This document shows, piece by piece, positions 14,371 to 22,369 of a stretch of DNA of 28,405 nucleotides. The notes beneath the pieces were generated by a model. It was not told the origin of the DNA. It saw only the letters and a program-made list of their open reading frames with translations, and searched no databases. This DNA is from JBNJGB01 sp051747385 (lineage in GTDB: Bacteria > Myxococcota_A > UBA9042 > PHBI01 > JACKFB01), in assembly GCA_051747385.1 (NCBI GenBank), contig JBNJGB010000052.1, positions 1 through 28,405 of the forward strand, read 5' to 3'. Every line of letters starts with the position of its first letter. Positions within the stretch are counted from its first letter, which is position 1. A program made the translations under genes and the position numbers.

Positions 14371-14802
14371 TCAGCCCTGGACGGTGATCCGCCGCGGCTT
14401 GGCCTCGGGCCGCTTCGCCATGCGCACCTCGAGCATCCCGTCGCGCAGCGTGGCGACGGTCCGCTCCGAGTCGACCTTCGTCGGCAGGGGCACGGTGCGG
14501 ACGAGCGTGCCCCGGGGCCGCTCCTGGCGGTGCATCCGGTAGCCCTCCGGGATCTCCTCGGTCCGCTCCGCCCGGAGGGTCAGGACGTCCTGGTGGATGG
14601 TCAGGTCCACGCCGTCCTGCTCCACGCCGGGCAGCTCGGCGGCCAGGACCAGCTCGTCCTCGGTGTCGTACAGCGCCGCCCGGGGCACACCGCGCCGGGC
14701 ACGCGTCGGCCCGCCCGACAGCTCGTCGAACAGCCGATCCATCTGACGCCGCATCTCGTCGAGCGTCGACACGCCACGATCGAAGTCGCTCCAGTGGATC
14801 AT
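14371..14802 (-). CDS. Hsp20/alpha-crystallin small heat-shock protein (first of pair)
   Basis: This 143-residue small heat-shock protein has an N-terminal arm with an MRRQMDRLFDEL helix typical of bacterial class A Hsp20. The alpha-crystallin domain runs from about residue 44 (YDTEDELVLAAELPGV) to ATLRDGMLEVRMAKRP, and the C-terminal ITVQG fits the I-x-V anchor. The start at ATG 14802 is fixed by AGGAGG seven bases upstream; an extended frame to 14940 lacks such support. It is the promoter-proximal gene of the pair, and the candidate promoter at 14914-14940 would drive both. No CIRCE element (TTAGCACTC-N9-GAGTGCTAA) is visible. Confidence 0.93.
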   Translation of the reverse strand: MIHWSDFDRGVSTLDEMRRQMDRLFDELSGGPTRARRGVPRAALYDTEDELVLAAELPGVEQDGVDLTIHQDVLTLRAERTEEIPEGYRMHRQERPRGTLVRTVPLPTKVDSERTVATLRDGMLEVRMAKRPEAKPRRITVQG

Positions 14803-14913
14803 GTCCCACCTCCTGTTGTGGACTCGAACGCACGTCATCCGTGGCCCGCGGGCGGTCCTCACCGCCCCGGGTCCCGGTCGGCCCCGACGGGGGCCACCTG
14901 TCCGGATGGGCCT

Positions 14914-14940
14914 ACGATAAGCACGCTTCCGAGCCGTCAA
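14914..14940 (-). promoter_or_regulatory. Candidate promoter for the hsp20 pair
   Basis: Read on the minus strand, TTGACG (14940-14935) is followed after 15 bp by TATCGT (14919-14914), about 110 bases upstream of the first hsp20 ATG. The preceding C makes CTTGACG, part-way to a sigma-32 -35 (CTTGAA), but no CCCCAT-type -10 is evident at the right distance. Confidence 0.4.
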
Positions 14941-14950
14941 GAGGGTCCGA

Positions 14951-16507
14951 TCACCGCCCCTCGAGGACCGCCCCGACGGCTTCCTTCCGCTCCTCCGCGA
15001 GCCGCCCCGCGCGGGACCACACGTCGGCGACCGGACCCCGGAGGATCAGCTCCCAGCCGGGCCCGCCCGGGAACGCCCCGCGCCGGCGCACGAGCAGGTC
15101 CACGCCCCACCGTCGCCGAGCTTCTTTCGCCACGGCGCGCCGACGCTCGGGGTCCTCGTCCTCCCGGAGCAGCCGCGCCACGTCCGGCTGGAACGTGACG
15201 CGCCCGTCGGAGACCACCGTGACGTCCGGATACAGGGCGTACAGGAGATAGCCGCCCCACTCCGTCTCGTTGAAGGCGCGGCCCTCCACGCCCGCCTCGT
15301 CGAGGATCCGCGCCTCGGTCACCGGGAAGAAGCCGGGATGCAAGGTCGTGGTCCAGGGCTTCACGCGCTCCCACCGCGGGAGCACGTGGGCCATGAGCAC
15401 GCCCGCCAGGACCAGCGCCACCGCGCCCACGCCGATCCGGCCGGGCCGGACCACCGCCGGCCGACGCGCCGCGAGGGCTCGAAGCTCGGGCGCCACGAGG
15501 CCCAGGGCGAAGGCCGCGTAGTAGCCCAGCCGGACCATGGCGACGGCGCCCAAGGCGAACCCGGCGGCCGCGACCAGCGTGGGCCAGCGCCGGCGCTCGG
15601 GCCGGGACAGCGCCGCGGCCAGGACGCCCAGGACCCCGATCCACGGCGCCAGCCCGCAGAGGACGGCGTACGGTCCGCCCACCTCGAACCAGGCCCAGGA
15701 CGGGGCGAGCTCGGGGACGAACGGCCCCCACCCGCCCTGGATGCGCAGCACGTGGAGGATGCCGCCGACGGCTCCCGGGGCCACCGCCACGCCGGCCACC
15801 GCCAACCCCAGGGTTCCGGCGGCCCAGCGCCGCTCCTCCCGGCCGTCGCCAGCCACCAGCACGGTCCCCACCACGGCCACGAGCCAGAGGGCCGCCATGG
15901 CGTGGAGGGTCGCCCACAGGACGGCCACGCCGGTCACGGCGACGCGCCAGCGGAAGGGATCTCGTCGCCAGCGGCCGGCCGCCAGGGGCAGCAGGAACAC
16001 CGCCTCGAGCAGCAGGTTGAAGACGTGCGGTCGCATGCGCAGCCGGTCCTCGAAGAGGAACAGCGCGAGGAGGGTCAGGGCGGCCGCCGCGATCCAGCCG
16101 CCCGACTGCCTCCGCAGCCGGCGCCCGACGAGCAGGAACCCGGTAGCGTACAGGGCCGCGTGCACCACGCGGAGGGTGTCGAGCCCCCCGGCCCGGTCGA
16201 TCAGGGCGACCAGGACCTCGTAGCCGACCTGGAACGGGGTCCACGGCGCGTCCGGGTGGGCCGCCGAGAACACGTCCGTGGACGGGATGCCGTGGGCCAG
16301 GACCTCCCGGCCGATGGCCACGTGGAAGAACACGTCGATGCCCCAGGCCGGGCGCAGGCACCAGGCGAACAACCCCAGCCACCCTGCGGCGAGGAGCCCT
16401 CGGCGCAGACCCGTCCCGAGTCGGGGCGCCCGTGGGCTCAGAGGCCCAGCTCCCGGACCGCCTCCTCCCCCTCCGGCGTGCCCGCGTAGATGAAGCGGCG
16501 GACCCAC
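14951..16507 (-). CDS. GT-C-like polytopic membrane protein, function unknown
   Basis: This polytopic membrane protein (518 residues from GTG 16507) has about ten hydrophobic helices. After the first helix comes GIDVFFHVAIGREVLAHGIPSTDVFS, a pattern I associate with uncharacterised GT-C-fold glycosyltransferase-like proteins, where an acidic residue follows helix 1. The C-terminal soluble part has FNETEWGGYLLYALYP and VVSDGRVTF, also typical. It could use a lipid-linked sugar donor, but no activity is proven. The start is uncertain. GTG 16507 overlaps the upstream ATPase gene by 70 bp. A CTG at 16441 would give a 4-bp CTGA overlap, with GGGAG 8 bases before it and a more natural N-terminus just before helix 1. 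No ATG is available between them. Confidence 0.8.
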   Translation of the reverse strand: MGPPLHLRGHAGGGGGGPGAGPLSPRAPRLGTGLRRGLLAAGWLGLFAWCLRPAWGIDVFFHVAIGREVLAHGIPSTDVFSAAHPDAPWTPFQVGYEVLVALIDRAGGLDTLRVVHAALYATGFLLVGRRLRRQSGGWIAAAALTLLALFLFEDRLRMRPHVFNLLLEAVFLLPLAAGRWRRDPFRWRVAVTGVAVLWATLHAMAALWLVAVVGTVLVAGDGREERRWAAGTLGLAVAGVAVAPGAVGGILHVLRIQGGWGPFVPELAPSWAWFEVGGPYAVLCGLAPWIGVLGVLAAALSRPERRRWPTLVAAAGFALGAVAMVRLGYYAAFALGLVAPELRALAARRPAVVRPGRIGVGAVALVLAGVLMAHVLPRWERVKPWTTTLHPGFFPVTEARILDEAGVEGRAFNETEWGGYLLYALYPDVTVVSDGRVTFQPDVARLLREDEDPERRRAVAKEARRRWGVDLLVRRRGAFPGGPGWELILRGPVADVWSRAGRLAEERKEAVGAVLEGR

Positions 16508-18099
16508 GGATCCTCGCTGGCCACCACCTGCTCCGGCGTCCCGAACGCCCGGATCTCGCCGTCGTGGAGCATGGCGATGCGATGGCCGATGCGGAAGGCG
16601 GAGTCCATGTCGTGGCTCACCACGAGGGAGGTGATGTCGAACAGCTCCTGGGCCTCGACGATCATGTCGTCCACGTAGCGGGTCATCACCGGGTCCTGCC
16701 CGGTGGTGGGCTCGTCGTAGATCATGATCTCCGGCCGCGTCACGATGGCCCGGGCCAGGCCGACGCGCTTCTTCTGGCCGTTGGAGATGCTGGACGGAAA
16801 GCGGTCGGCGATGTCGGCGATCCGGAGCTGCTCCAGGACCTCGTCGCTCCGCTCGCGGACGTCCCGCTTGCTCCGACCGCGCTCGATCAGCGGGAACCGT
16901 ACGTTCTCCCGCACGGTCATGAAGTCCAGGAGCGCGGCGCTCTGGAAGAGCATCCCGAAGCGCTCCCGGAGGGCGAGCATCCCCTTGCCGTCCAGCTTCG
17001 CGAGGTCCTCGCCGAGCACGCGCACGGTGCCCCGATCCGGGTGGAGCAGGCCGATGATGTGCTTCATGATCACGGACTTGCCGCTCCCGGACCCGCCGAT
17101 GAGCACCGTGATGAGGTTCCTCGGGATGTCGAGGCTCACGCCCTTGAGGACCTGCTGGCTGTCGAAGCTCTTGTGGACATCGCTCACCCGGATGATGGGC
17201 TCCGGCGTCTCGTCGAGGGCCTCCGTGCCCTCCCCTGCGATCTCCTCGAGGTACTCCTCGGCCCCGCCGGCTGCCTCCTCACCCTTCTGGAGCCCGCGGA
17301 TGAGGTCGGCCCCCTCGAAGAAGACCCGGACCAGCTCGTCATCGCTGGCCAGCACCTCGTCCACCGTGCCGTACTCGGCGATGCGCCCCTCCTCCAGCAT
17401 GGCGATGCGATCCGCCAGACGCAGGGTCGACGTCATGTCGTGGCTGATGATCACGGAGGTGATCCCGTACAGCTCGCGGGTCTTCTCGATCATCTGGTCG
17501 ACGAACTCGATCATCACCGGGTCGAGGCCGGTCGTGGGCTCGTCGAACAGCACGACCTCCGGGTTGTGGATGACCGCGCGGGCCAGGCTGACGCGCTTCT
17601 TCATGCCGCCGGACAGGGCGGCGGGGAGCTTGTCGCCGGCCTCGGCCAGGTCCAGCAGCTCCAGCAACTCGCGGGTCAGCGGGACGATCTCCTCCCACTT
17701 CATGGAGGTGTTCTCGTACAGCGGGAATGCGAGGTTCTCCGTGACCGTCAGCGAGTCCATGAGCGCGTAGTTCTGGAACATCATCCCCATGCGCTTGCGC
17801 AGGAAGAGGATGCGCTGCTCGTCCACCTCGCGCGTGTCCTCTCCGAACAGGAACACGCGGCCCTCGTCGGGCAGCAGGAGGCCGTTCATGAGCTTGAGCA
17901 GCACGCTCTTTCCCGACCCGGAGACCCCGCAGATGACGGTGGTCATGCCGGTGTGGATGTCCAGGTCGAGCCCGTCGACGACGCGCTCGTCGTCGAAGCA
18001 CTTCACCACGCCCTCCAGGCGGATGACGGGCCGGTCGGGATCCTCCGGCCAGCGCTCGACGTCCGGGACGAGGTAGTTGGTGCGCTCGGACGACGCCAT
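16438..18099 (-). CDS. Fused double MlaF-type ABC ATPase
   Basis: The 553-residue protein carries two complete MlaF-like nucleotide-binding domains joined by an acidic linker (about 270-300). NBD1: Walker A GVSGSGKS 58-65, LSGGMKKR 162-169, D186/E187 in LFDEPTTGLDP, H220. NBD2: GGSGSGKS 335-342, degenerate signature ISNGQKKR 438-445, D462/E463 in YDEPTTGQDP, H496. Both have the MlaF-style features GM-FQ...ALMDSLTV/ALLDFMTV and FPL. MlaF powers phospholipid transport between inner and outer membranes with MlaE, MlaD and MlaB; none is encoded within this window. ATG 18099 is preferred over a longer frame because homology begins there. The downstream membrane gene overlaps its end. The ATPase pair would form an intramolecular dimer with two non-equivalent sites. 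Confidence 0.9.
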   Translation of the reverse strand: MASSERTNYLVPDVERWPEDPDRPVIRLEGVVKCFDDERVVDGLDLDIHTGMTTVICGVSGSGKSVLLKLMNGLLLPDEGRVFLFGEDTREVDEQRILFLRKRMGMMFQNYALMDSLTVTENLAFPLYENTSMKWEEIVPLTRELLELLDLAEAGDKLPAALSGGMKKRVSLARAVIHNPEVVLFDEPTTGLDPVMIEFVDQMIEKTRELYGITSVIISHDMTSTLRLADRIAMLEEGRIAEYGTVDEVLASDDELVRVFFEGADLIRGLQKGEEAAGGAEEYLEEIAGEGTEALDETPEPIIRVSDVHKSFDSQQVLKGVSLDIPRNLITVLIGGSGSGKSVIMKHIIGLLHPDRGTVRVLGEDLAKLDGKGMLALRERFGMLFQSAALLDFMTVRENVRFPLIERGRSKRDVRERSDEVLEQLRIADIADRFPSSISNGQKKRVGLARAIVTRPEIMIYDEPTTGQDPVMTRYVDDMIVEAQELFDITSLVVSHDMDSAFRIGHRIAMLHDGEIRAFGTPEQVVASEDPWVRRFIYAGTPEGEEAVRELGL

Positions 18100-18182
18100 G
18101 GACGGGAGCCTAGCCCCAACGGCGTCGCCCCACAACGAGGATGCGGTATCCTGCCGCCGCCACGACGCGAGGGAGCCCACCC

Positions 18183-18773
18183 ATGCCGACCCGCACCGCG
18201 ACGCCCGAGAAGACCCGCAGCGATCTCGTCGACGGCCTCAAGCTGCTCGCGGGGCTGGTCCTGCTGCTGTGGATCGTCGAGATCGTCGACACGGTCGCGC
18301 TGGGCGGGATGCTCCAGACCAATGGCATCCAGCCCCGCTCGGTGGACGGCCTCGACGGCGTCCTCTGGGCGCCCTTCCTCCACGACGACTTCGCCCACCT
18401 CGGCGCGAACACGGGGCCGTTCCTGATCCTGGGCGGCCTGGTGCTCCTCCGCGGGCTCCGCGCCTTCGTCCTGGCGAGCCTCGTCATCATCGCCGTGGCC
18501 GGGCTGGGGACCTGGGCGATGGCGCGCGAAGCCACCCACATCGGCGCCAGCGGCGTCATCTTCGGCTACCTCGGCTTCCTCCTGGCCGCCGGGTGGTACG
18601 AGCGCAGCCTCGGCGCCGTCCTCGTCGCCGCCGGGGTGGGTTTCCTGTACGGCGGCCTGCTCTGGGGCGTGCTCCCGAACCAGCCCGGCATCTCCTGGGA
18701 GGGCCACCTCTTCGGCCTGATCGGGGGCGTGGTGGCCGCCAGGACCCTCACCGCACGGCGAAAGACGGCGTAG
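18183..18773 (+). CDS. Rhomboid-family intramembrane serine protease
   Basis: The 196-residue protein has about five or six hydrophobic segments. It carries the rhomboid catalytic pair: Ser123 in GASGVIFGYLGF (GxSG) and His175 in SWEGHLFGLIGG. Upstream, HDDFAHLGANTGPF matches the helix-2 region (HLxxN) that forms the oxyanion site. It would cleave membrane-spanning substrates. The start at ATG 18183 has GAGGGAG seven bases upstream; the frame opens earlier but without a ribosome site. It is monocistronic and diverges from the Mla-type ATPase across about 80 bp. It is close in length to compact bacterial rhomboids. Substrates are not inferable from the neighbours. Confidence 0.92.
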   Translation: MPTRTATPEKTRSDLVDGLKLLAGLVLLLWIVEIVDTVALGGMLQTNGIQPRSVDGLDGVLWAPFLHDDFAHLGANTGPFLILGGLVLLRGLRAFVLASLVIIAVAGLGTWAMAREATHIGASGVIFGYLGFLLAAGWYERSLGAVLVAAGVGFLYGGLLWGVLPNQPGISWEGHLFGLIGGVVAARTLTARRKTA

Positions 18774-18840
18774 AGGGGACCGGGCGCGGGCGGAGCGCGG
18801 TCCGCGCAGCGGCCCGAAGCCTGGGTGCGACCGGAGTCCT

Positions 18841-19104
18841 CGTCTCACCGTTCGTCACATGTCGCGAGACGAAGGGCTCGCGCAAAGGCGCGAAGACGCA
18901 AAGGAAAACGACATGCTTCGGCCCGGTGTGCTCGCTGTTGGCCGGCCGGTGACCCGACAGTCTCAGCCGAGCCGGTGTGCGAGCGGTTCGCTGGCCTTCG
19001 CGGCCTGGCGACTTGGCGGCCTGGCGACTTGGCGGCCTGGCGCGCGACTGTCCGCGAGACCGCGGGATCCCGAGATGTGTAGGACGGTGAGCCGTCCCCG
19101 GCGG
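18841..19104 (-). repeat. Dispersed repeat family B, copy 3 (inverted, expanded)
   Basis: On the minus strand this copy starts GCCGGGGACGGCTCACCGTC, closely matching copy 2, and ends GACGAACGGTGAGACG, an inverted terminal sequence. The conserved core (AAAGGCGCGAAGACGCAAAG on plus, 18885-18904) is intact. It is longer than the other copies because of an internal 16-bp tandem duplication. It lies in the convergent gap between the rhomboid and dusB. Confidence 0.9.
19000..19042 (+). repeat. 16-bp tandem duplication inside repeat B copy 3
   Basis: GCGGCCTGGCGACTTG occurs at 19000-19015 and 19016-19031, with 11 bases of a third unit at 19032-19042. Copies 1 and 2 have only a single equivalent segment, so this expansion arose after dispersal. 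Confidence 0.85.
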
Positions 19105-19368
19105 TCGAGACGTGCGCCGCCGCGCGCGGGTGGACCCGCCTCCGAACCTCGACGCGGAGGGAGCGGCGATGACTGCGCCGCCGCGCACGGGTGGACCCGC
19201 CCCCGCCCACCCTCCGTGACGCGGTGGGGGCGGATCGTTGCGTACGATCTCGCGGGCGTCCGTAACCGCCGAGGTCGCTGCCTCCGGTCTGCGGCAGGGC
19301 GCACCGTTCGACGCCGCCGCTGCGGACAGCGGGGCCCCGCCGTCCGGGGTGATGCCCGAGCGGGGAGG
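19105..19368. repeat. Gene-free stretch with a pair of 28-bp direct repeats
   Basis: With repeat B copy 3 this completes a 595-bp stretch without a supported gene (18774-19368). It holds a 28-bp direct repeat at 19113-19140 and 19174-19201 with one mismatch (TGCGCCGCCGCGC, then G or A, then CGGGTGGACC and on), spaced 61 bp. Each unit includes the small dyad CGGGTGGACCCG. I see nothing else: the open frames crossing it are not codon-biased in a consistent way. Confidence 0.6.
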
Positions 19369-20418
19369 TCAGGCGGCGCGGGAGCCCGGGTCGAGCAGGC
19401 CGGCGCGGTCGCACTCGAGGCGCAGGTGGGCCAGCATCTCGTCCGGATCGTCCCGCTTCAGGCAGGCGAGGCGGACCTCCGGGCCGGTGGGGAAGCCCTT
19501 GAGGAGGCGGCTCAGCATCATCTTCATCCGGCCCGGCACGACCTTGGGGTGATAGGTGTCCCGGAGCATGCACAGGTAGCCCTCCAGGGCCTCCAACCGC
19601 ATGGCCCACGTGGGCTCGATCGTCGGGCGCCCGGACAGCCCGTCGGCGATCTGGCGGAACACCCACGGGTTCGTGATGGCCGCGCGCCCGACGAGGATGC
19701 CGTGGCAGCCGGTCTGCTCCCACCGCGCCCGGGCGTCGTCCGGGCCGACCACGTCCCCGCTGCCGAGCACCGGGATGCGCGCCTGCTCGACCATGGCGCG
19801 GACGACGTCCCAGTCCGCCTCTCCCCGGTAGAGCTGCTCCCGGGTCCGGCCGTGGACCCCGATGGCGCGGGCGCCGTGGTCCTGGGAGACCCGCAGCGTG
19901 TCCAGCGCGTTGAGGGTGTCGGCGCTCCAGCCGTTGCGGATCTTCACCGTCACGGGGATCGACACGGCCGCCACCACAGCGTCGAGGATCCGGGCCAGCA
20001 GCGGCAGATCGCGCAGCAGCCCCGCCCCGCCGCCCTTCTTGACCACCTTCGGGGCCGGGCAGCCGCAGTTGATGTCCACGACGTCGGCGCCGGCGTCCTC
20101 GATCATGCGCGCCGCCTCGGCCATCTTCCCCGGCTCCGAGCCGAAGATCTGGATGGCCACGGGCCGCTCGCTCGGGTGGAATGCCATGCGCACGCGGCTC
20201 TGCATGGTCCGGCGCGTGAGCATCTCCACCGAGATGAACTCGCTCACGAGCAGCCCGACCGCGTCGCCGCTGCACGCGCGCACCAGGCGCCGGAAGGGCG
20301 AGTCGGTCACGCCGCTCATGGGAGCGAGGGCCAGCGCCGGCTCGATCCGGACGCCGGCGATGTCGAGGGCTGGAAGGTCCACGGGCGACCCGATAGCCTC
20401 GGCGCGTCCAGCGGTCAA
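19369..20418 (-). CDS. dusB: tRNA-dihydrouridine synthase, DusB type
   Basis: This FMN enzyme (349 residues) reduces uridines in the tRNA D-loop. It has the TIM-barrel start LALAPMSGVTDSPFRRL, catalytic Cys120 in DINCGCPAPKV, Lys160 in VTVKIRNGW, His190 in GVHGRTREQ, and the FMN phosphate region GSGDV followed by GRAAITNPWVFRQI. The pattern is closest to DusB. A C-terminal helical tRNA-binding domain (about 275-345) is present. The TTG at 20418 has GGAGGG eight bases upstream and is my preferred start; GTG 20382 is the alternative and still precedes the barrel. It starts only 29 bp from the divergent exporter gene. In some bacteria dusB precedes fis; no such arrangement exists here. Confidence 0.93.
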   Translation of the reverse strand: MTAGRAEAIGSPVDLPALDIAGVRIEPALALAPMSGVTDSPFRRLVRACSGDAVGLLVSEFISVEMLTRRTMQSRVRMAFHPSERPVAIQIFGSEPGKMAEAARMIEDAGADVVDINCGCPAPKVVKKGGGAGLLRDLPLLARILDAVVAAVSIPVTVKIRNGWSADTLNALDTLRVSQDHGARAIGVHGRTREQLYRGEADWDVVRAMVEQARIPVLGSGDVVGPDDARARWEQTGCHGILVGRAAITNPWVFRQIADGLSGRPTIEPTWAMRLEALEGYLCMLRDTYHPKVVPGRMKMMLSRLLKGFPTGPEVRLACLKRDDPDEMLAHLRLECDRAGLLDPGSRAA

Positions 20419-20447
20419 CCGACCGTCCCTCCGACCCGTCGGAGCCC

Positions 20448-22205
20448 GTGAGCGCCTCCCGCACCCAGCTCTTGCAGATGACGGCCCTGCTGCGCCCGTA
20501 CCTGGGACGCTGGGTCCTGGCCACCGTCGCGCTGGCGGCCGGCGGCACCGTGAACCTCGCCCTGCCCCAGCTCGCGCGGCTCGCCGTGGACGACGCCATG
20601 GCCCGGGGCGATCCGTCGGCGCTCGGTCGCTGGGCCGGCGTCGCCGTGGCCGCGTTCCTGGCGTTGGCCTGCGTCGTGGCCCTGCGCCTCTACCTGGTCT
20701 CCTGGCTGGGCCAGCGGGTGGTCTCCGACCTGCGGGAGCGCCTGTTCCGCCACCTCCTCGCCCACCCGCCCGGCTTCTTCCACGCGCACGACAGCGGGGC
20801 GCTCGTCAGCCGCCTCACGGACGACGTGAACCGCCTGCAGTTCGCCGTGGGCTCGGAGCTGTCCGTGGCCCTCCGGGCGTCGCTCACGGCCCTGGGCGGC
20901 CTGGCCCTGCTCCTGTGGACGAGCCCCGGCCTCACCCTGGTGATGGTCGCCATCCTCCCGCCCCTCGCCGTCGGGGCCGTCTGGATCGCGCGGATCATCC
21001 GGCGCCGCGCCCACCGCATCCAGGACGTCATGGCGGAGGCCAACGGCGGCCTGAAGGAGGCCGTGGTCGGCATCGAGACGGTCCAGGTCTTCACCGCCGA
21101 GGACCGCGAGGCGGCGCGCTACTCCGCGCGGGTCGAGGACGTCTTCGGCACGACGGTGCACCTCGCCGCCTTCCAGGCCGCCTTCCTCGCCCTCGTCCAG
21201 CTCGGGGGCTACACGGCCCTGGCGATCCTGGTCTGGCTGGGGGGCACCCGGGTCATCGAGGGGACCCTCACCGCCGGCCAGCTCACGGCCTTCCTCCTGT
21301 ACACCCTCATGGTCACCCGCGCCATGGCCTCCCTGGCCCGGGTGTGGGGCAACCTCCAGCGGGCCGCCGGCTCCACCGAGCGCATCTTCGCCATCCTGCA
21401 CGAGCGACCCGCGATCCGGGACGCGCCCGACGCGCAGCCCCTGCCCGCGCCCGAGGGCGAGGTGGACCTGGACCACGTCTCCTTCACCTATCCGACGCGC
21501 CCGGACGCGCCGGTCCTGCGGGACGTGAGCTTCCGGGTGGCCCCGGGCGAGCGCGTGGCGCTGGTGGGTCGCTCGGGCGCCGGGAAGTCGACCGTCGCGG
21601 CGCTCGTCCACCGGTTCTGGGATCCCGAAGCGGGCACCGTGCGGGTGGACGGACGGGACGTGCGGACCCTGCGCCTGGAGGACCTCCGGCGGGCCATCGG
21701 CACGGTCCATCAGGAGCCGGTGCTCTTCTCCGGCACCATCGCCGACAACATCGCCTACGGGGCGCCCGGCGCCTCGCGGGAGGCCGTCCGGGAGGCGGCG
21801 CGGGACGCCTGGATCTCCGATTTCGTGGAGTCCCTCCCCGACGGCTACGACACGCTCGTCGGGGAGCGCGGCGTCCGCCTGTCCGGGGGACAGCGCCAGC
21901 GCGTGGCCATCGCCCGGGCGCTGCTGGCGGATCCGCGGATCCTGATCCTCGACGAGGCCACGAGCCACCTGGACACGACCAGCGAGGCCCTGGTCCACAA
22001 GGCCCTCACGCGCCTGATGGAGGGTCGCACCACCCTCGTCATCGCCCACCGCCTGTCCACGGTGCGGAGCGCGGACCGCATCCTGGTGCTGGAGGGCGGC
22101 CGCGTCGTCGAGGAGGGCACCCACGACGCGCTCCTGGCGGAGGGCGGCGCCTACGCGGACCTCCTGGCGCACCAGGCCCTCGACCTGGTGCCCGAGCCCG
22201 ACTGA
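20448..22205 (+). CDS. MsbA-like ABC exporter, fused transmembrane and ATPase domains
   Basis: The 585-residue half-transporter has an N-terminal six-helix ABC exporter domain (about 15-320, including the coupling segment RLTDDVNRLQFAVGSEL) and a C-terminal ATPase. Visible motifs are Walker A GRSGAGKST at 374-382, LSGGQ at 478-482, Walker B ILILDEA with D502/E503, D-loop SHLD, and switch His534 in IAHRLST. It would act as a homodimer exporting lipids, lipid-linked molecules or drugs; MsbA-like is the nearest description, but the substrate is open. The GTG start at 20448 has GGAG only three bases ahead; an ATG at 20478 is a possible alternative. There is no cotranscribed partner, and the amylase gene follows after about 165 bp. 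Confidence 0.93.
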   Translation: MSASRTQLLQMTALLRPYLGRWVLATVALAAGGTVNLALPQLARLAVDDAMARGDPSALGRWAGVAVAAFLALACVVALRLYLVSWLGQRVVSDLRERLFRHLLAHPPGFFHAHDSGALVSRLTDDVNRLQFAVGSELSVALRASLTALGGLALLLWTSPGLTLVMVAILPPLAVGAVWIARIIRRRAHRIQDVMAEANGGLKEAVVGIETVQVFTAEDREAARYSARVEDVFGTTVHLAAFQAAFLALVQLGGYTALAILVWLGGTRVIEGTLTAGQLTAFLLYTLMVTRAMASLARVWGNLQRAAGSTERIFAILHERPAIRDAPDAQPLPAPEGEVDLDHVSFTYPTRPDAPVLRDVSFRVAPGERVALVGRSGAGKSTVAALVHRFWDPEAGTVRVDGRDVRTLRLEDLRRAIGTVHQEPVLFSGTIADNIAYGAPGASREAVREAARDAWISDFVESLPDGYDTLVGERGVRLSGGQRQRVAIARALLADPRILILDEATSHLDTTSEALVHKALTRLMEGRTTLVIAHRLSTVRSADRILVLEGGRVVEEGTHDALLAEGGAYADLLAHQALDLVPEPD

Positions 22206-22206
22206 A

Positions 22207-22255
22207 CGCCCCGTAACGACGCGCGGAGACCACTGCGTTGAGCGCCTACGGGGCG
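22207..22255 (+). promoter_or_regulatory. Inverted repeat between exporter and amylase genes
   Basis: CGCCCCGTA (22207-22215) and TACGGGGCG (22247-22255) are perfect 9-bp inverted arms with a 31-base loop, beginning two bases after the exporter stop. A smaller stem CCCCG-TCGG-CGGGG follows at 22286-22299. Either could aid termination of the exporter transcript or be an operator for the amylase gene; no U-tract is present. Confidence 0.35.
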
Positions 22256-22369
22256 GTCCCTACGATGACCGCGCGCCAGCCACAGCCCCGTCGGCGGGGA
22301 GGACGTACGTGGTGCACGGGATCCGCCGTCTGCTCCTGCCCGTAAACGCGTTGTGATAGGAACGTGATC

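Noticed and set aside
14803..14950. CIRCE element upstream of hsp20
   Set aside because: No TTAGCACTC/GAGTGCTAA arms are present.
18845..20599. Minus-strand frame of 584 codons across repeat B copy 3 and dusB
   Set aside because: It is out of frame with the DusB motifs and includes non-coding repeat sequence.
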